The position numbers were made by a program, and so were the translations under genes. Below the pieces are notes generated by a model. That model saw only the letters and a list, made by a program, of their open reading frames with translations, was not told the origin of the DNA and made no database searches. Shown here piece by piece: positions 33,322-44,554 of a stretch of 64,000 nt of DNA. Source of the DNA: Brachynemurus nebulosus. Lineage: Eukaryota; Arthropoda; Insecta; Neuroptera; Myrmeleontidae. Within the stretch, counting starts at the first letter, position 1; each line of letters opens with the position of its first letter. The stretch is taken from the NCBI GenBank assembly GCA_035578155.1, contig JAPWDM010000013.1, forward strand, positions 12,425,527 through 12,489,526, read 5' to 3'.

Positions 33322-33785
33322 TAGTGATGAGCTGAAGAGAAATTAGTCGATTAATCGACTAAAGTTGTTTTTTAGATGAAATTAGTCTTTAGTCGAAAAT
33401 ATCAAGCAAGCAATAGTCGACTAATCGACTAAATTGTTACTCGAATTCATGAATAGAGTAACCTGTGTGATTCTTTAAAAAAAATGTTTTCTTTTGAATT
33501 TGAATAAATTATTAATTCTTAATATTTTATTTTTTTTTTTAAAGAAAAAGAAAGATGACGAAGTAAAAATCGTACCAATGGATAATTTTTTAGTTTCTGA
33601 TTTTATGAATTTTATATAAATAATACAGGAAAAAAATTAAATTAGCCGTTTGTAGTTATTTAAAAAAAAAAAATTGATCATTTTAGTCATTTAGTCGAGG
33701 GTAAAATAGTCGACTGAAAACTGACTAAATTTAAACAACATTAGTCGACTAAACCAATTAATCGATTAATCATCCGACATCACTA
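33322..33785 (-). mobile_element. hAT-type MITE, TAGTGATGTCGG family, copy 3
   Basis: Left TAGTGATGAGCTGAAGAGAA and right CATCCGACATCACTA. Flanks CTCCCCGT and CTCCCCAC agree at 6 of 8 bases. Dense TAGTCGACTAATCGACTA motifs occur at both ends. It is the mirror-orientation partner of 1908-2390 and otherwise collinear with it. Confidence 0.85.
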
Positions 33786-34317
33786 CTCCCCACTATGTTG
33801 TATAGGAACACACTCGTGACCGACACCGAACGACTAAATGCCTTAAGCTGTGACAGACCAACAAATGACTCCAAGCGATCCACACCCTGTATACATATAC
33901 ATATATGTCGTAGATATACGAAAAAGCCACAGATGCGATTTTGCGTTTTCGACATACGAAAAACTCCGAGTATCGTTCTGAAAATTTGCGAATATATTCA
34001 TAAAATTTTCATTAATATTTCATGAAAAAAAATCGAATTTTTTTTTTAGTTCTAAAAGTATTTCTCCACTGAATTCGTACATCTTGTAATATGTTAAATA
34101 ATACTCAATGCAACTGCATTCTCAAAAATTGTACCATTAAACCGCCACTGCTATTATATCCATAAATAGCAGTAGACCATGGAAGACAGGATGGAAATAG
34201 CAGAAGTGGTTGTGCAGTCTATACACAAAACAGATATGGGATTTCATAATGCCATCGGTTATGTGTACATTTAATACTCTCTCAAACAACCATTATGAAA
34301 CCCTATGTATACGGTGC
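33786..34317. other. AT-rich sequence, nothing recognised
   Basis: Overlapping short frames on both strands near 33770-34025 lack any motif. Confidence 0.35.
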
Positions 34318-34425
34318 GGCTCAGCAAAACATTTAGTTTATGCTCGTATAAACGCACTTTCTCATACGGTCTCTGTTTGTTGTTGTTGTTTGTTTGAATG
34401 TGAATCCGAAATGTTTTACTGAGCC
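34318..34425. repeat. Short inverted-repeat element, GGCTCAGCAAAAC type, copy 2
   Basis: Left GGCTCAGCAAAACATTT and right AAATGTTTTACTGAGCC are inverted complements with one mismatch. Non-coding, 108 bp. Confidence 0.65.
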
Positions 34426-34583
34426 ACACAGTAGTAATGGAACAATGGCAGGAACTTTGAGTGAATTGTAAGCGGTTGCAGCAAATGTTTGCTGTAATCA
34501 TAATATTGTGTGATGGTCGGTCAGTCGAATGGGAACAAAGCCATACTGATGATTTAAGTAAGTTATATTAGGTACCTATAAAG

Positions 34584-34986
34584 TAGTGATGAGCAAAAAC
34601 AAGATCAAGACCAAGACTTGGCAGTCTTGGTCTTGGTCTTGCATTAAGAATTTTGGTCTTGGTCTTGATAGAGCAGTTTGAGTTTTGGTCTTGTAAAATA
34701 CAGTCTTGCTCTTGGTATTGCTAAAAACTCTTGCATTTTCTTGTATTTTTTTTATTAGCGAATATTTTCCCTCTAAAATCAGAACTTTCTCTCTTTACAG
34801 TATTAATTATACTTTCAAACTATTTAAATAGTTTAGCAAGAGTCATGCTTTTTTCTTGCTTTTGTCTTGGTCTTGCTCACTTGAGTCTTGGTATTGGTCT
34901 TGCAGCGATACTTATAGTCTTGGTCTTGCAAAAAATGCAAGACCGAGACAAGACTGCAAGACTAAGACTAATTTTGCTCATTACTA
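34584..34986 (-). mobile_element. hAT-type MITE with CTTGGT arrays, copy C
   Basis: Ends TAGTGATGAGCAAAAAC and TTTTGCTCATTACTA. The target duplication CTATAAAG is perfect (34576-34583 and 34987-34994). The core TATTAATTATACTTTCAAAC is shared with copy B. The 92-codon frame here is not a gene. Confidence 0.95.
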
Positions 34987-35183
34987 CTATAAAGTTGATA
35001 TCTAATTAGTTACTAGCCAGTTTATTCCTCAAATATGCTTATTTAAATCAAATCTGCGTGTCCCTAGACCTATGAGTAATTTCGTATGAAAATGGAAAAA
35101 GAATCAGAAAATTACCATTACAGAACAAACCAGTTTCTTCCTGAAGTACTTTTAATTTCAGTTAACCGACTTGAATAATTGGC

Positions 35184-35350
35184 CACTGGGGCTAGAGTAG
35201 GGGCTCCATACCCTGGAGCCCCACAAAATTAATAATAAAACCGTCATTTTTTGCTCGTCAACCCTATTTTTCGGGAAACTGAAAAAATTTCGAAACTATT
35301 TTTATCGTCTCAGCGGAGGGGCCTCCACATATGTAAATCTGACCCTGACT
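35184..35350. repeat. Relative of the small CAGGGCC-type element
   Basis: The interior ACCCTGGAGCCCCACAAAAT and TTTTTTGCTCGTCAACCC, then TATTTTTCGGG, align with 4495-4580. GGCCACT occurs at both edges (35181-35187, 35352-35358) and may be a target duplication, though the termini are then poorly matched. Confidence 0.45.
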
Positions 35351-35358
35351 GGGCCACT

Positions 35359-37449
35359 ATCCACTGACCAATCAAGTAGAGGTGTACTCTGGCGCCATAT
35401 TGACCTTCCTCAATATCCTCCAAATGCATAGTACCGGCTTTATTCTATATACAAGAGAATGCTTGAATAACATTATTTTTCACTCATATGGAAATTTATG
35501 TTTTAATTTTTTTCTCATTAATTACGTTTGCAATTAACTTTTTTTTTATCAAACCATATGGTTGGTTCACCTTAACCTAAACACACTCTCAGTTATCTAA
35601 ACCAAATCTCAAATAGGCAACTGCTGCTGTACACAATCACATAATATTGCATACTTGTATGTATTTAATTGAATGGCAATGAAAATGAACACAAGTGTTT
35701 TATTATGAGTGTACAAATTGTCATGGTTTGTTTGCAACATTCTAAATATTAGAAAAAGAAAGCTATATTTTTTGTCTCCAAAACTAAAAGAAATTTTGTG
35801 TGTGCTTAAGACCATACCGATTCGAAGTAATAAATATATTCTGAACGATTACGCATGAACGTCCGAAGCCAATAACAGAAGTGTCAAAAACAATTAATAA
35901 TCAATTATTTTCAAACTGAGTTTAAGATGAAATACCGTTAGGTTAGAACCAGAATCCACAAGAAGTTACAGTATGTTTCAGATTAATAATTCGGTTGAAG
36001 TATTCATAAATATTGTTCTTGCCATTTTAAAAATAATTTATTTATTATCTGTTTACTATCTACTTTACTGTACAAGCACACACTTTATACCACAGAATAC
36101 AGAACCGGCACTACTGTCAGTATGCAGTTCTGAACAAGTTAGGCTACTTACAATTAGTAGTCGTTCGTTCGGTGAGTGGATGAGTATAGTTCAGTTGTTT
36201 TGATCACGTTTTGATTGTTATAGTCATTATTGCCACCGCCGTACGAAGCCACATACATGCGTATGTTGTATTATATGTACGTATGCAACACCACGCAACA
36301 CACCTCACACCACTGACACAAATACATACTGAACCTAGTTCACACATATAACTTTTTGGTTACGCTGGTTTCAATAGTATAGAGATAGCAATGTCGCCTC
36401 TGGTACGCTTCGCTATTTGGCTGTCAGTCGTGAATGATCGTGCGCGTCAGAACGAGCAGAAGGAATAAGAAAATAAGTATCTCTTTCTCATTCATAATTT
36501 AATTCCAATTTTACTTCCATTTTCGGACATACGGTATCTAATTATTTTGTGTTTTGTAGTATGTTTATATGCGTATCAACTGATATATTTTGTAAAACGA
36601 TTTTCGTTGTTTATTTCGCGTTATTTTAACTACACATTACGTCGGTATAAAATTGGTACACACACATTTTAACTTGTGTGTATGTATTACGATTGCCTGT
36701 GTACGTATTAGTACAATGTTTAGTCTGAACTGTTTAATAATAATGGTTTGTTAGCCAATTACAATTTAATGAATGCTATGCTCACTAGAGAATTCAATTA
36801 TATTTTCACCAAACAAATATATTTTATATTGGTATTTGATATAGATTGGTGAGTAAACCAAGTACAGAAGTGGGTATAAGTTTGAATACAGTTTGATTTG
36901 TTTATCCAAATACGTACGTGACTGAATTTCGATTTGTTTTGATCGTCCGTAAAATTTAATATACTGGTCATTTTACAATATTAATTGTATGAGAAATTTA
37001 AACAAAAATGGAAAAAAAGAAACTTATAATAGGTTATAAGAATCAAACGTTAACTTAAATTAGCATGTAAGTACTTAAAAGGAGTTATTTGAACGTGATG
37101 ACGTCACAACGATAATTTTTAACATTTTCTAGATTAAAATATATTATTCTTGGTGTACTTAAAAGCCCACGGTAAAGGTAAAATTTCATATAGTATGCAC
37201 TGAAAGTATGGTATGCATTTTCATTACAAACTTTAACTTATGCAATGTTCATCTTGCCACAGACTCTATTCGAAATATAGAGAGAAATAGGAGACAGTAA
37301 TAGTACGTAGTAGTAGTCTTTTATTCGGGTGTACTCGACTTGCGACCGAATGTCACTGAATGTTATTCTCTTTCGTATGTACACTAGGTATTCTGTCAAG
37401 TCAGGAATCACAAAACAAAAAATAAATTTTTTGCATAAAAAAAATATTT
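35359..37449. other. Unassigned 2.1 kb
   Basis: No repeat partner in the window. Small frames at 35609-35815 (minus) and 35973-36203 (plus) have no recognisable motif. This is one of the longer stretches without identifiable mobile DNA. Confidence 0.4.
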
Positions 37450-37797
37450 TTTTTGATTCAAAGCAATAAAAAAATTTATTTTTTTTTTTGATTCAAAGAA
37501 ATATTTTTTTGACTGCTTTGAAAGAAATATTTCTTTACTTCGAAAAAAATTTTTTTAATTTAAAGAAATATTTTTTGATTCAAAGCAATAAAAAAAAATA
37601 TTTTTTTGATTCAAAGAAATATTTGTTTGACTGCTTTGAAAGAAATATTTCTTTACTTCGAAAAAAATTTTTTTAATTTAAAGAAATATTTTTTGATCCA
37701 AAGAAATAAAAAAAAAATTTTTTTTGATTCAAATAAATATTTGTTTGACTGCTTTGAAAGAAATATTTCTTTACTTCGAAAAAATTTTTTTTATATC
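37450..37797 (+). repeat. 118-bp minisatellite, three units
   Basis: GACTGCTTTGAAAGAAATAT recurs at 37511, 37629 and 37747, exactly 118 bp apart. Units carry GATTCAAAGAAATATT and TTTGAAAGAAATATTTCTTT, variants of the palindrome CAAAGAAATATTTCTTTG. The 62- and 88-codon frames at 37488-37872 are products of this array. Confidence 0.9.
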
Positions 37798-38789
37798 TTT
37801 AAGCAACAGTTATGGACGCCATGGTTATGGACGCTACTGTACCGTTTGTGTAACAGTTTGTTGTTTTACTAATATTGGTTTTTTACTTAATTAACAAAAA
37901 TCAATTCCTACAACAACACCCTCCCCCACTTTTCTTCCGCCTTGCGCTATCGAAATATATAAGTATGCACCCGTATTCAAATTTGTAAAATGAATATGTA
38001 CAATAATAATTTTTTCATGATGAAAAATACATATTTTTCCATATCAGATTTTCATTAAACGCTTTTGTTTTCGTACATAATTCATTCACGAAACAATATT
38101 TCCCATGTGATCTATGCCGGTTGTTCATTTACATATGATTTTGTATAACAATTTTTCCCGATTTAAAAAAGTGCGTTTAAAATTATTAATGAAAATAACT
38201 TTTTTTTTATTTTACATATTTTCCGCAAGGTATGTGTATGTGTGTATTTCCATAAAAATTGGAAAAACGGAAATTACAAATTGCCGGTAAATCAGTACCT
38301 ACCTTGAATTTGTTGATACAGTTTAATGGTAACTCTCCCAAAAGATTATCGTCAAATATCGTTTATTATTAAGGCGTTCAGTCACATTGAAATGCCAAAA
38401 TAGAAGGTTTTATTGTAACTGATAACGTTGTCAGTATAGAATTATCTAAAGCGCAGGTTAAACGTAGACGCCTCGAAGAGGGTCACGGTGGGCAGTACCT
38501 ATAACAATTTTTAAATAGCAGCCAAAAATTAAATGAAATTACTGATTTAACGTTAAATGGTATCAGTTAGAAAAAAAAATTGAAAATCCATGAAAAGGAT
38601 CAATCTTAATTTGTTCATAACAAGTTTGTTTGTTAGTCAGTTTCAAAAATCTTGTGTACCGCCCCAGATAAAATCTATCTAAGAAGCTACGGATAAAATT
38701 CAATTCGGATGTCAATCGGATGAATATTGCTGAAGTTATCTTGCCCACCATTTTTAGTTTCGAGGAAAAACCATATAAACATTCAAAAC
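37798..38789. other. AT-rich sequence, nothing recognised
   Basis: No supportable feature. Confidence 0.4.
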
Positions 38790-39170
38790 ATGTAAATTAA
38801 AAATCACAAAATAATTGAAAAAATTATCCGGATCGGCCGGGAATCGAACCCAGGATCTCCTGGTAACTAGCCAGGTGTGCTATCCATTACACCATCGATC
38901 CTTTGCTCGACAGGCGCCTTATATAGACAACATTCAATCACTTATGTGTATGTACTCTCTATAATGCGAGAAGCAGTTACAATTTTTCAATTTCAAATAT
39001 TTGTGGTTTTTGGTCATGTTAACCAAAGAAGTCGAGTGTAAAGTTTCAGTTTAGCTGAACGATAAGTGAACATATGAATACTACGTGTGTTTAAATGCAG
39101 ACAAAAGTTTGTCATACGTAATAGTGTTTCACAAGCACTCGATAATATTTGAAATTTAAAAATTCAAAAC
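38790..39170 (-). repeat. tRNA-bearing repeat, diverged single copy plus inverted segment
   Basis: 38790-39020 aligns with the 19.1-19.6 kb units (TAATGCGAGAAGCAGTTACA and TTTTTCAATTTCAAATATTT). 39033-39072 and 39129-39155 match, in inverted orientation, the spacer between those two units (19342-19420), for example GTTTCACAAGCACTCGATAA against its complement. The element therefore has a rearranged or inverted portion. Confidence 0.65.
38829..38901 (-). tRNA. tRNA-Thr(AGT)-like sequence, near-perfect cloverleaf
   Basis: The best tRNA-like fold in the window. The acceptor GGATCGA/CCGATCC has one A-C mismatch at the last pair. T8, A14, G18G19 and A21 are all in place. The D stem is GTGT/GCAC. 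The anticodon stem CCTGG/CCAGG encloses CTAGTTA (anticodon AGT). The variable loop AGATC and T arm CTGGGTTCGATTCCCGG resemble tRNA-Thr. No CCA is encoded, as expected in eukaryotes. Its membership of a dispersed repeat argues for a tRNA-derived copy, but function cannot be excluded. Confidence 0.65.
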
Positions 39171-39930
39171 ATGAGCTGTAATTATAAAAAATAGTCAAAT
39201 TCGTTAAGTTTCGTTAAAAACTCGAAGTCATTTTAAAATTTCCCTAATCGTAATTTCTTTTGGATAAGATGACACATCATTTAAGCCAATAAAAAACATG
39301 ATGTTACGCCTTAAATGGCTTTTTTTTGTAAATTTAACAAAATAATTAATCGAATTAGTAGTGTAAAAGCCCCTATACCCGAACGCGTTCAGTACTCGAA
39401 CATTTTTGATATTTTATATATTAATGAAGTTATTTCTAAAAAAAAAAAAAAAAAACCGATAAATATTAAAACTGTTCGAGTATTGAACGGGTTCCGGTTA
39501 TGTTAATTAAAAGTTTGCAAACAGTTCGTCTCCTCTCGTTAAAACTCGCAGGAGTGTTGATTTTACTTTTTTTTTTTTTGATCAATATTTTCACCTTATA
39601 TAGAAATTAATTAAAATCTTGAATCGTTCGTCTACGCTGCACTGCAGTTTGTTAGGAGTCTGTTTATCTAACCGTAATTAGTTATTGACTAAATATTTCG
39701 TCTATCGTATTCTGCTATAGATTTTCGTTATTTTTGCTCATCTCTGGCCCTTCATCATGTTCTCCGTGTAACTGAAAAATAATTAATTGGTTTTTCTCTT
39801 TTTGTTTTCAGGTAATTGTCCTATTTATCTTGTTTGTTGGTGATCAAGTAAGTTTTGAAACGAATTCTTTTTGCTGTATTAAAATTATTCATTCTTTAAG
39901 AGTTGAAGATTTTGATTGCACAGTTTAAAA
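39171..39930. other. AT-rich sequence, nothing recognised
   Basis: No supportable feature. A pair of blocks, CAGTACTCGAACATTTTTGA near 39389 and TTAAAACTGTTCGAGTATTG near 39466, forms an imperfect inverted repeat about 75 bp apart. Confidence 0.4.
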
Positions 39931-40369
39931 ATACAACTGTCGCAGCATCCTGCATAACATAGCGAATTTCCGTTTATAAAAATTAGTTTTTCTCGGAAAC
40001 TAGTTGACATAGAATAATAGTTTAAAGACCTTTTTTATGTAATTTTTTCTCCTCTTTTAAATGGTGTAAAAAAGTTGGGCAAAAATTTTTGAATAAGTGG
40101 ACATTTTGTCAAAAAACTAATTTTTTGCAAGAACAGAAACCATGTTCCTGGCATCCGACGTGTCTGGCTGAAGAACTCATCCAAAATTTTTGGACTTCCA
40201 ACGTTGTCACCAAATTTCGTATCATTAAAAGGTTTTTCTGGGGAGTTATCGTGCTGATACATATATAGATAAATACGTATATAAAAACAAATTTCTGCCG
40301 CAATCGCGGGCTGAACTTCCACCATGAGTAAGGCTGTAATAGCGAGTTTCCATTCTGGAAATTCGCTAA
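39931..40369 (+). mobile_element. Family A repeat, + orientation, short core
   Basis: Starts ATACAACTGTCGCAGCATCC and ends with the hairpin GCGAGTTTCCATTCTGGAAA and TTCGCTAAG. The core is short, with no long TA run (ATATATAGATAAATACGTAT). Otherwise full length at about 440 bp. Overlapping minus-strand frames of up to 145 codons are unlikely to be genes. Confidence 0.8.
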
Positions 40370-41292
40370 GACTATTGTCATTCAAATAATAAATATTTGA
40401 TTTAAAGCCAAAGATGTACAAACACAATGATTCTTGTACATTTCTTATAGACTTCTGTGACGTTCTAATCAAAAATGATGCTAAAATTCTAAAATTTTTA
40501 CATAATTTATAGTAAACAGGTAAATCTGAATTATTGAAAAAGAAACCGGAAAGAAGTTGGCACCGGAAGCTGAAAAATATTTTGGTTTTTTATATGGCGA
40601 AATTCCTCCATCAGAAACTTAATTATTTAGTTAGTTATTTATAAAGAGAAAAAAATTTTTTCTCGATAATTCAGTCATCAAATTCTCGCAAAATAATGCT
40701 TTTTTATACAATTTTTTTTTTTATGTCAATAAATTGCTTCCAATTTGGTATATTTGATTTAAAAACTAAATACTAACTTTTTTGAATTATTAAAATAAAA
40801 TATTTTTTTATTTATAACAATATTAAATTGTCAAAATTGAATCATCCTTAAATATATGCAAACAACATACAAATAAATGCCTGATTGCTTATACATATGT
40901 TTTAAGAGGTTTTAATAGTACATGACCTAATTATAAATGTTTATATTTCAGACAAATTAATATTTAACTTTTAAATTAGATGGAGCACATTGGGAGAAAT
41001 TTATAGCTGTAACGAAATTATATAAAAAAATATTATTTGATAAAATTTTGATGAGTGAAATAATGAAAAAAAAAACTTTTTTGTTTATAAATAACTAATT
41101 CTGTCCTCCTAAACTAGAAAGAGGTATGTTATATTATAAATCTTTCTTTTTTAGTTAGTAATCACCCAAAAGTAGTGTGGATACTATCGGTTGGTACCTC
41201 TGTATCTGAAAAACTACTGGTGATACGCCTTTTTGGTTTAGTTTTTTGGATTTGTCGTGATGAATAACATAGGAATCAGTATACAAGTCAAA
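40370..41292. other. AT-rich sequence, nothing recognised
   Basis: No frame or repeat could be supported. Confidence 0.4.
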
Positions 41293-41300
41293 GAATCAAG

Positions 41301-41751
41301 TAGTGACGAGCAAATGCAAGACCAAGACCAAGACTTGGCAGTCTTGGTCTTGGTCTTGTTCTTGCATTAAGAATCTTGGTCTTGGTCTTGCTAGAGCAGT
41401 TTGAGTCTTGGTCTTGGTCTTGGTCTTGCAAAATGCAGTCTTGGTATTGGTCTTGGTCTTGGTATTGCTAAAAATCTTGCACTTTCTTGTATTTTTTTAT
41501 TAGCGAATTTTTTCCTTCTAAAATTAGAATTTTCTCTCTTTACGGTATTAATTATACTTTTAAGCTAGTTAAATAATTTAGCAAGAGTCTTGTTTTTTTC
41601 TTGCTATAGTCTTGGTCTTGCTCACTTGAGTCTTGGTATTGGTCTTGCAGCCATACTTATAGTCTTGGTCTTGGTCTTGGTCTTGCAAAATGCAGTCTTG
41701 GTCTTGGTCTTGCAAAAAATGCAAGAGCAAGACTAATTTTGCTCATCACTA
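41301..41751 (-). mobile_element. hAT-type MITE with CTTGGT arrays, copy D
   Basis: Ends TAGTGACGAGCAAATGC and TTTTGCTCATCACTA with a perfect target duplication GAATCAAG (41293-41300 and 41752-41759). Both arms are regular TCTTGG arrays, the least eroded of the four copies. The unique core is shared with copies A-C. Confidence 0.95.
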
Positions 41752-41759
41752 GAATCAAG

Positions 41760-42974
41760 TCAGTTAGGTCTTTTTGGCTTAGGCCAGATTTAAATAATTC
41801 AATTTCTGGTGGAGCAATTTCTGATCAAATCCATCTTCATTAACAAAATAAGCGAATTCACAGTTGTATCTCTTTTATAGTATTTTTTTCGTAACTATAA
41901 TTAACACCTTATTGCATAAATTATGAAGGAGGTGAAGAAAAAATTTTTTTTTACTGAAAATGTCTTTCACTTCTTTTATTTTAGTAGTCAAATTAAGAAA
42001 AGAAAAATTAAGTCTTATTGTATAGAAATTACTCGCATACGAAGCCAAATATGGTAACTTCAAAATAAGCTCCAAAAATCGAAGAAAACAAGAAAACACA
42101 CACGAATCACAACTATTCCATGTTCTTGGATACATAAAGAATCTGTTTTGAAAATTTTTGATTTTAGTACTTACCGTTTTATTGTACTTACCGTTTTACC
42201 GTTTTATTGTTTACTATATGGTTCACAAATAAAATTAGCACCAATTAATTGCACTTTAACGGTCGGACACTTTGAACATAACTTCAAATAATTTTACGTT
42301 CAAAAATTACGTTCCGTTACTCGAAGGAGTATAAAGTTAGGATTTAACATTAGTTTCAAAAAAAAAAAAAAGACAATATATTTTAATATGTTGAAAAAAA
42401 ATAGTAAAACTTAGAATCCATTTATGGCTTCCTATGCGATAAGGGGTTAAGGGATAAAGGGGTTTTGGAGAAAAATCACCAACAGTTACTGATATAAAAT
42501 GTCTATTTGATTCTTAACTATAAAAACATTGAAATATCATTATTTACTTAATATAGACATTATCTGTCTAATATTCAAATACTGCCACTAGTATAGTATT
42601 TAACAAATCAAAAACTTACGACAGTTCGCGTAAACTTTTCGACCACTATTTCGAATTGTCGAAAACATTCATTTCATTTATCGTGCCAAGTCATTTTAAG
42701 TTTTAGTAGTAAGATGTGCGGTAAATATGTACTTGTGTTGGTTGATGAACTGTCTAAAAACTGTCAGACATTGAAAATTTCTATCCATAGATAAATGTTA
42801 ATACCATAACTAACAAGTAACAAGACATAAATAGAAAACAATTATTCTAGTGAAGAAATACCAACGATTCTGATCAGTCATTTTCTACAACGACTAAAAT
42901 GTTTATGATGACGAAATGGATGTATGTGTGTAGGAAATTCTTGACATTTTTGAAAAATCAATGTTTATAAAAGA
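41760..42974. other. Unassigned 1.2 kb
   Basis: A small direct repeat, GTACTTACCGTTTTATT/GTACTTACCGTTTTACC, lies at about 42169-42205. A minus-strand 86-codon frame (41875-42135) has no known motif. Confidence 0.35.
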
Positions 42975-43154
42975 CAGGACCGGATCACTGCGTAAATATC
43001 TACGGTCCGTTCAAACTGTCTCTATTTTGAATATTTGCATCAACATTTAAGATTTGTTTTAGTTTCTCACATCACGTAGTTTTGTTTTATCCATTGATGG
43101 GGTGAGTGGGAGTCTGGTAACAAGAAAATGTTTAGGGCTCCAAAGTCCGGCCCT
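42975..43154 (+). mobile_element. CAGGACCGG-ended small element
   Basis: CAGGACCGGATCACTGCG at the left and GGGCTCCAAAGTCCGGCCCT at the right are imperfect inverted complements. The interior shares GATTTGTTTTAGTTT and neighbouring bases with 25778-25860. The target duplication is not convincing (5 of 8 at best). Confidence 0.5.
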
Positions 43155-43422
43155 ACAAAGAGATATTTGTAACAATACATTGCACTACGTAATTTTATCG
43201 TTTATGAATTACAGAAAATTTTAAATTAGGAGACTCACTAGACCTTACTTTTTACTTACTTATTTTTGGATGTCAGTGACAAATTTAATATTTGACGGAG
43301 GGTCCGGAATAGTGTATCCTTGGGCGCCTTCGATTTTTTCCACGGCCCTGCTTATGTCTTTTGATCAAACCAGCAATTTAAATTCATTTTTCGACTATCT
43401 GTGAGTCTAACGAAAATTTTAT

Positions 43423-43495
43423 AATAGTATATTACGTAACTGAAATTGTAAATATGCCTTACAACTGAATTATATACTATACTTTATCTACGACT
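43423..43495 (+). repeat. Dispersed repeat G, deletion derivative
   Basis: AATAGTATATTACGTAACTG at the left and ACTATACTTTATCTACGAC at the right match the two ends of the first 160 bp of repeat G, with the middle deleted. Confidence 0.5.
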
Positions 43496-43617
43496 AGTAT
43501 GAAATTCCAAATAAATAATATAAATTTGATATAAATATATAGTTTGGTACAAATTATTTCGAACTTGAAATGTATTCAGAACAAAGATGCTAACCTTCAG
43601 TTGTTAGGTAAAAATTT

Positions 43618-43731
<114 letters not shown>

Positions 43732-43952
43732 GAATATACAGTATAAAGATAAATGTGTGTAGTAAGCTGTTGTTTTTTACACACAGTCGTGTGTAAAGTA
43801 CAAAATTTCGCACAGCTGTATGTAAAACTTAGCTTATTTAGATAGTATTACCGTAAATAAGCAGTTTCATAGAAATCGTAGGTAAAGACATTTTTTAAAA
43901 AATTCTACAACTCAACTGAGAATTCCAATTATAAGTCAAGACGTTTTTTTTC

Positions 43953-44077
43953 TTTTAGCGAATTTCCAGAATGGAATTCAGCTATTACAGCCCCTGTCGT
44001 GACGCGACCTGAGCCCGGGACTATGGCAAAAATTTGTTTTGAGGTCCCTAGAAACCGAAAATTTTCTAAAATTCACT

Positions 44078-44144
<67 letters not shown>

Positions 44145-44554
44145 GCGCGATAACTCTCGAACGAAGTATCCAATTTTTACGAAACTTGGGGAGAACATTG
44201 GAAGTCCCAAACCCTTGGATGAGTTCGTCAGCCAGACACGTCGGATGCCAGGAACATGGTTTTTGTTCTTGCAAAAAATTTCCACTTATTCAAAAATTTG
44301 GAAGTCCCAAACCCTTGGATGAGTTCGTCAGCCAGACACGTCGGATGCCAGGAACATGGTTTTTGTTCTTGCAAAAAATTTCCACTTATTCAAAAATTTT
44401 TTCGAAATTTTTTTTAACACCATTTAAAAGACAAGAAAAAATTACATAAAAAAGGTCTTTAAACTTTTTTTCTATGTCAACTAGTTTCCGAGAAAAACGA
44501 ATTTTTATAAACGGACATTCGCTATCTTATGCAGGATGCTGCGACAGGGCTATT
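43953..44554 (-). mobile_element. Family A repeat, - orientation, with internal duplication
   Basis: Complete from TTTTAGCGAATTTCCAGAAT to GCTGCGACAGGG and TATT. It contains a 61-bp TA tract (44080-44140) and an exact 100-bp tandem duplication (44200-44399). The 136-codon frame at 44039-44449 derives from the TA tract and the duplicated block. Confidence 0.85.
44200..44399. repeat. Exact 100-bp tandem duplication
   Basis: 44200-44299 and 44300-44399 appear identical (GGAAGTCCCAAACCCTTGG through CTTATTCAAAAATTT). The duplicated block is single-copy in every other family A member here, so the duplication happened in this copy. Confidence 0.95.

Noticed and set aside
37488..37872. Phe/Lys-rich frames of 62 and 88 codons
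   Set aside because: They are products of the 118-bp minisatellite.
40035..40472. 145-codon minus-strand frame
   Set aside because: It is almost entirely within a family A repeat, and equivalent frames are broken in the other copies.
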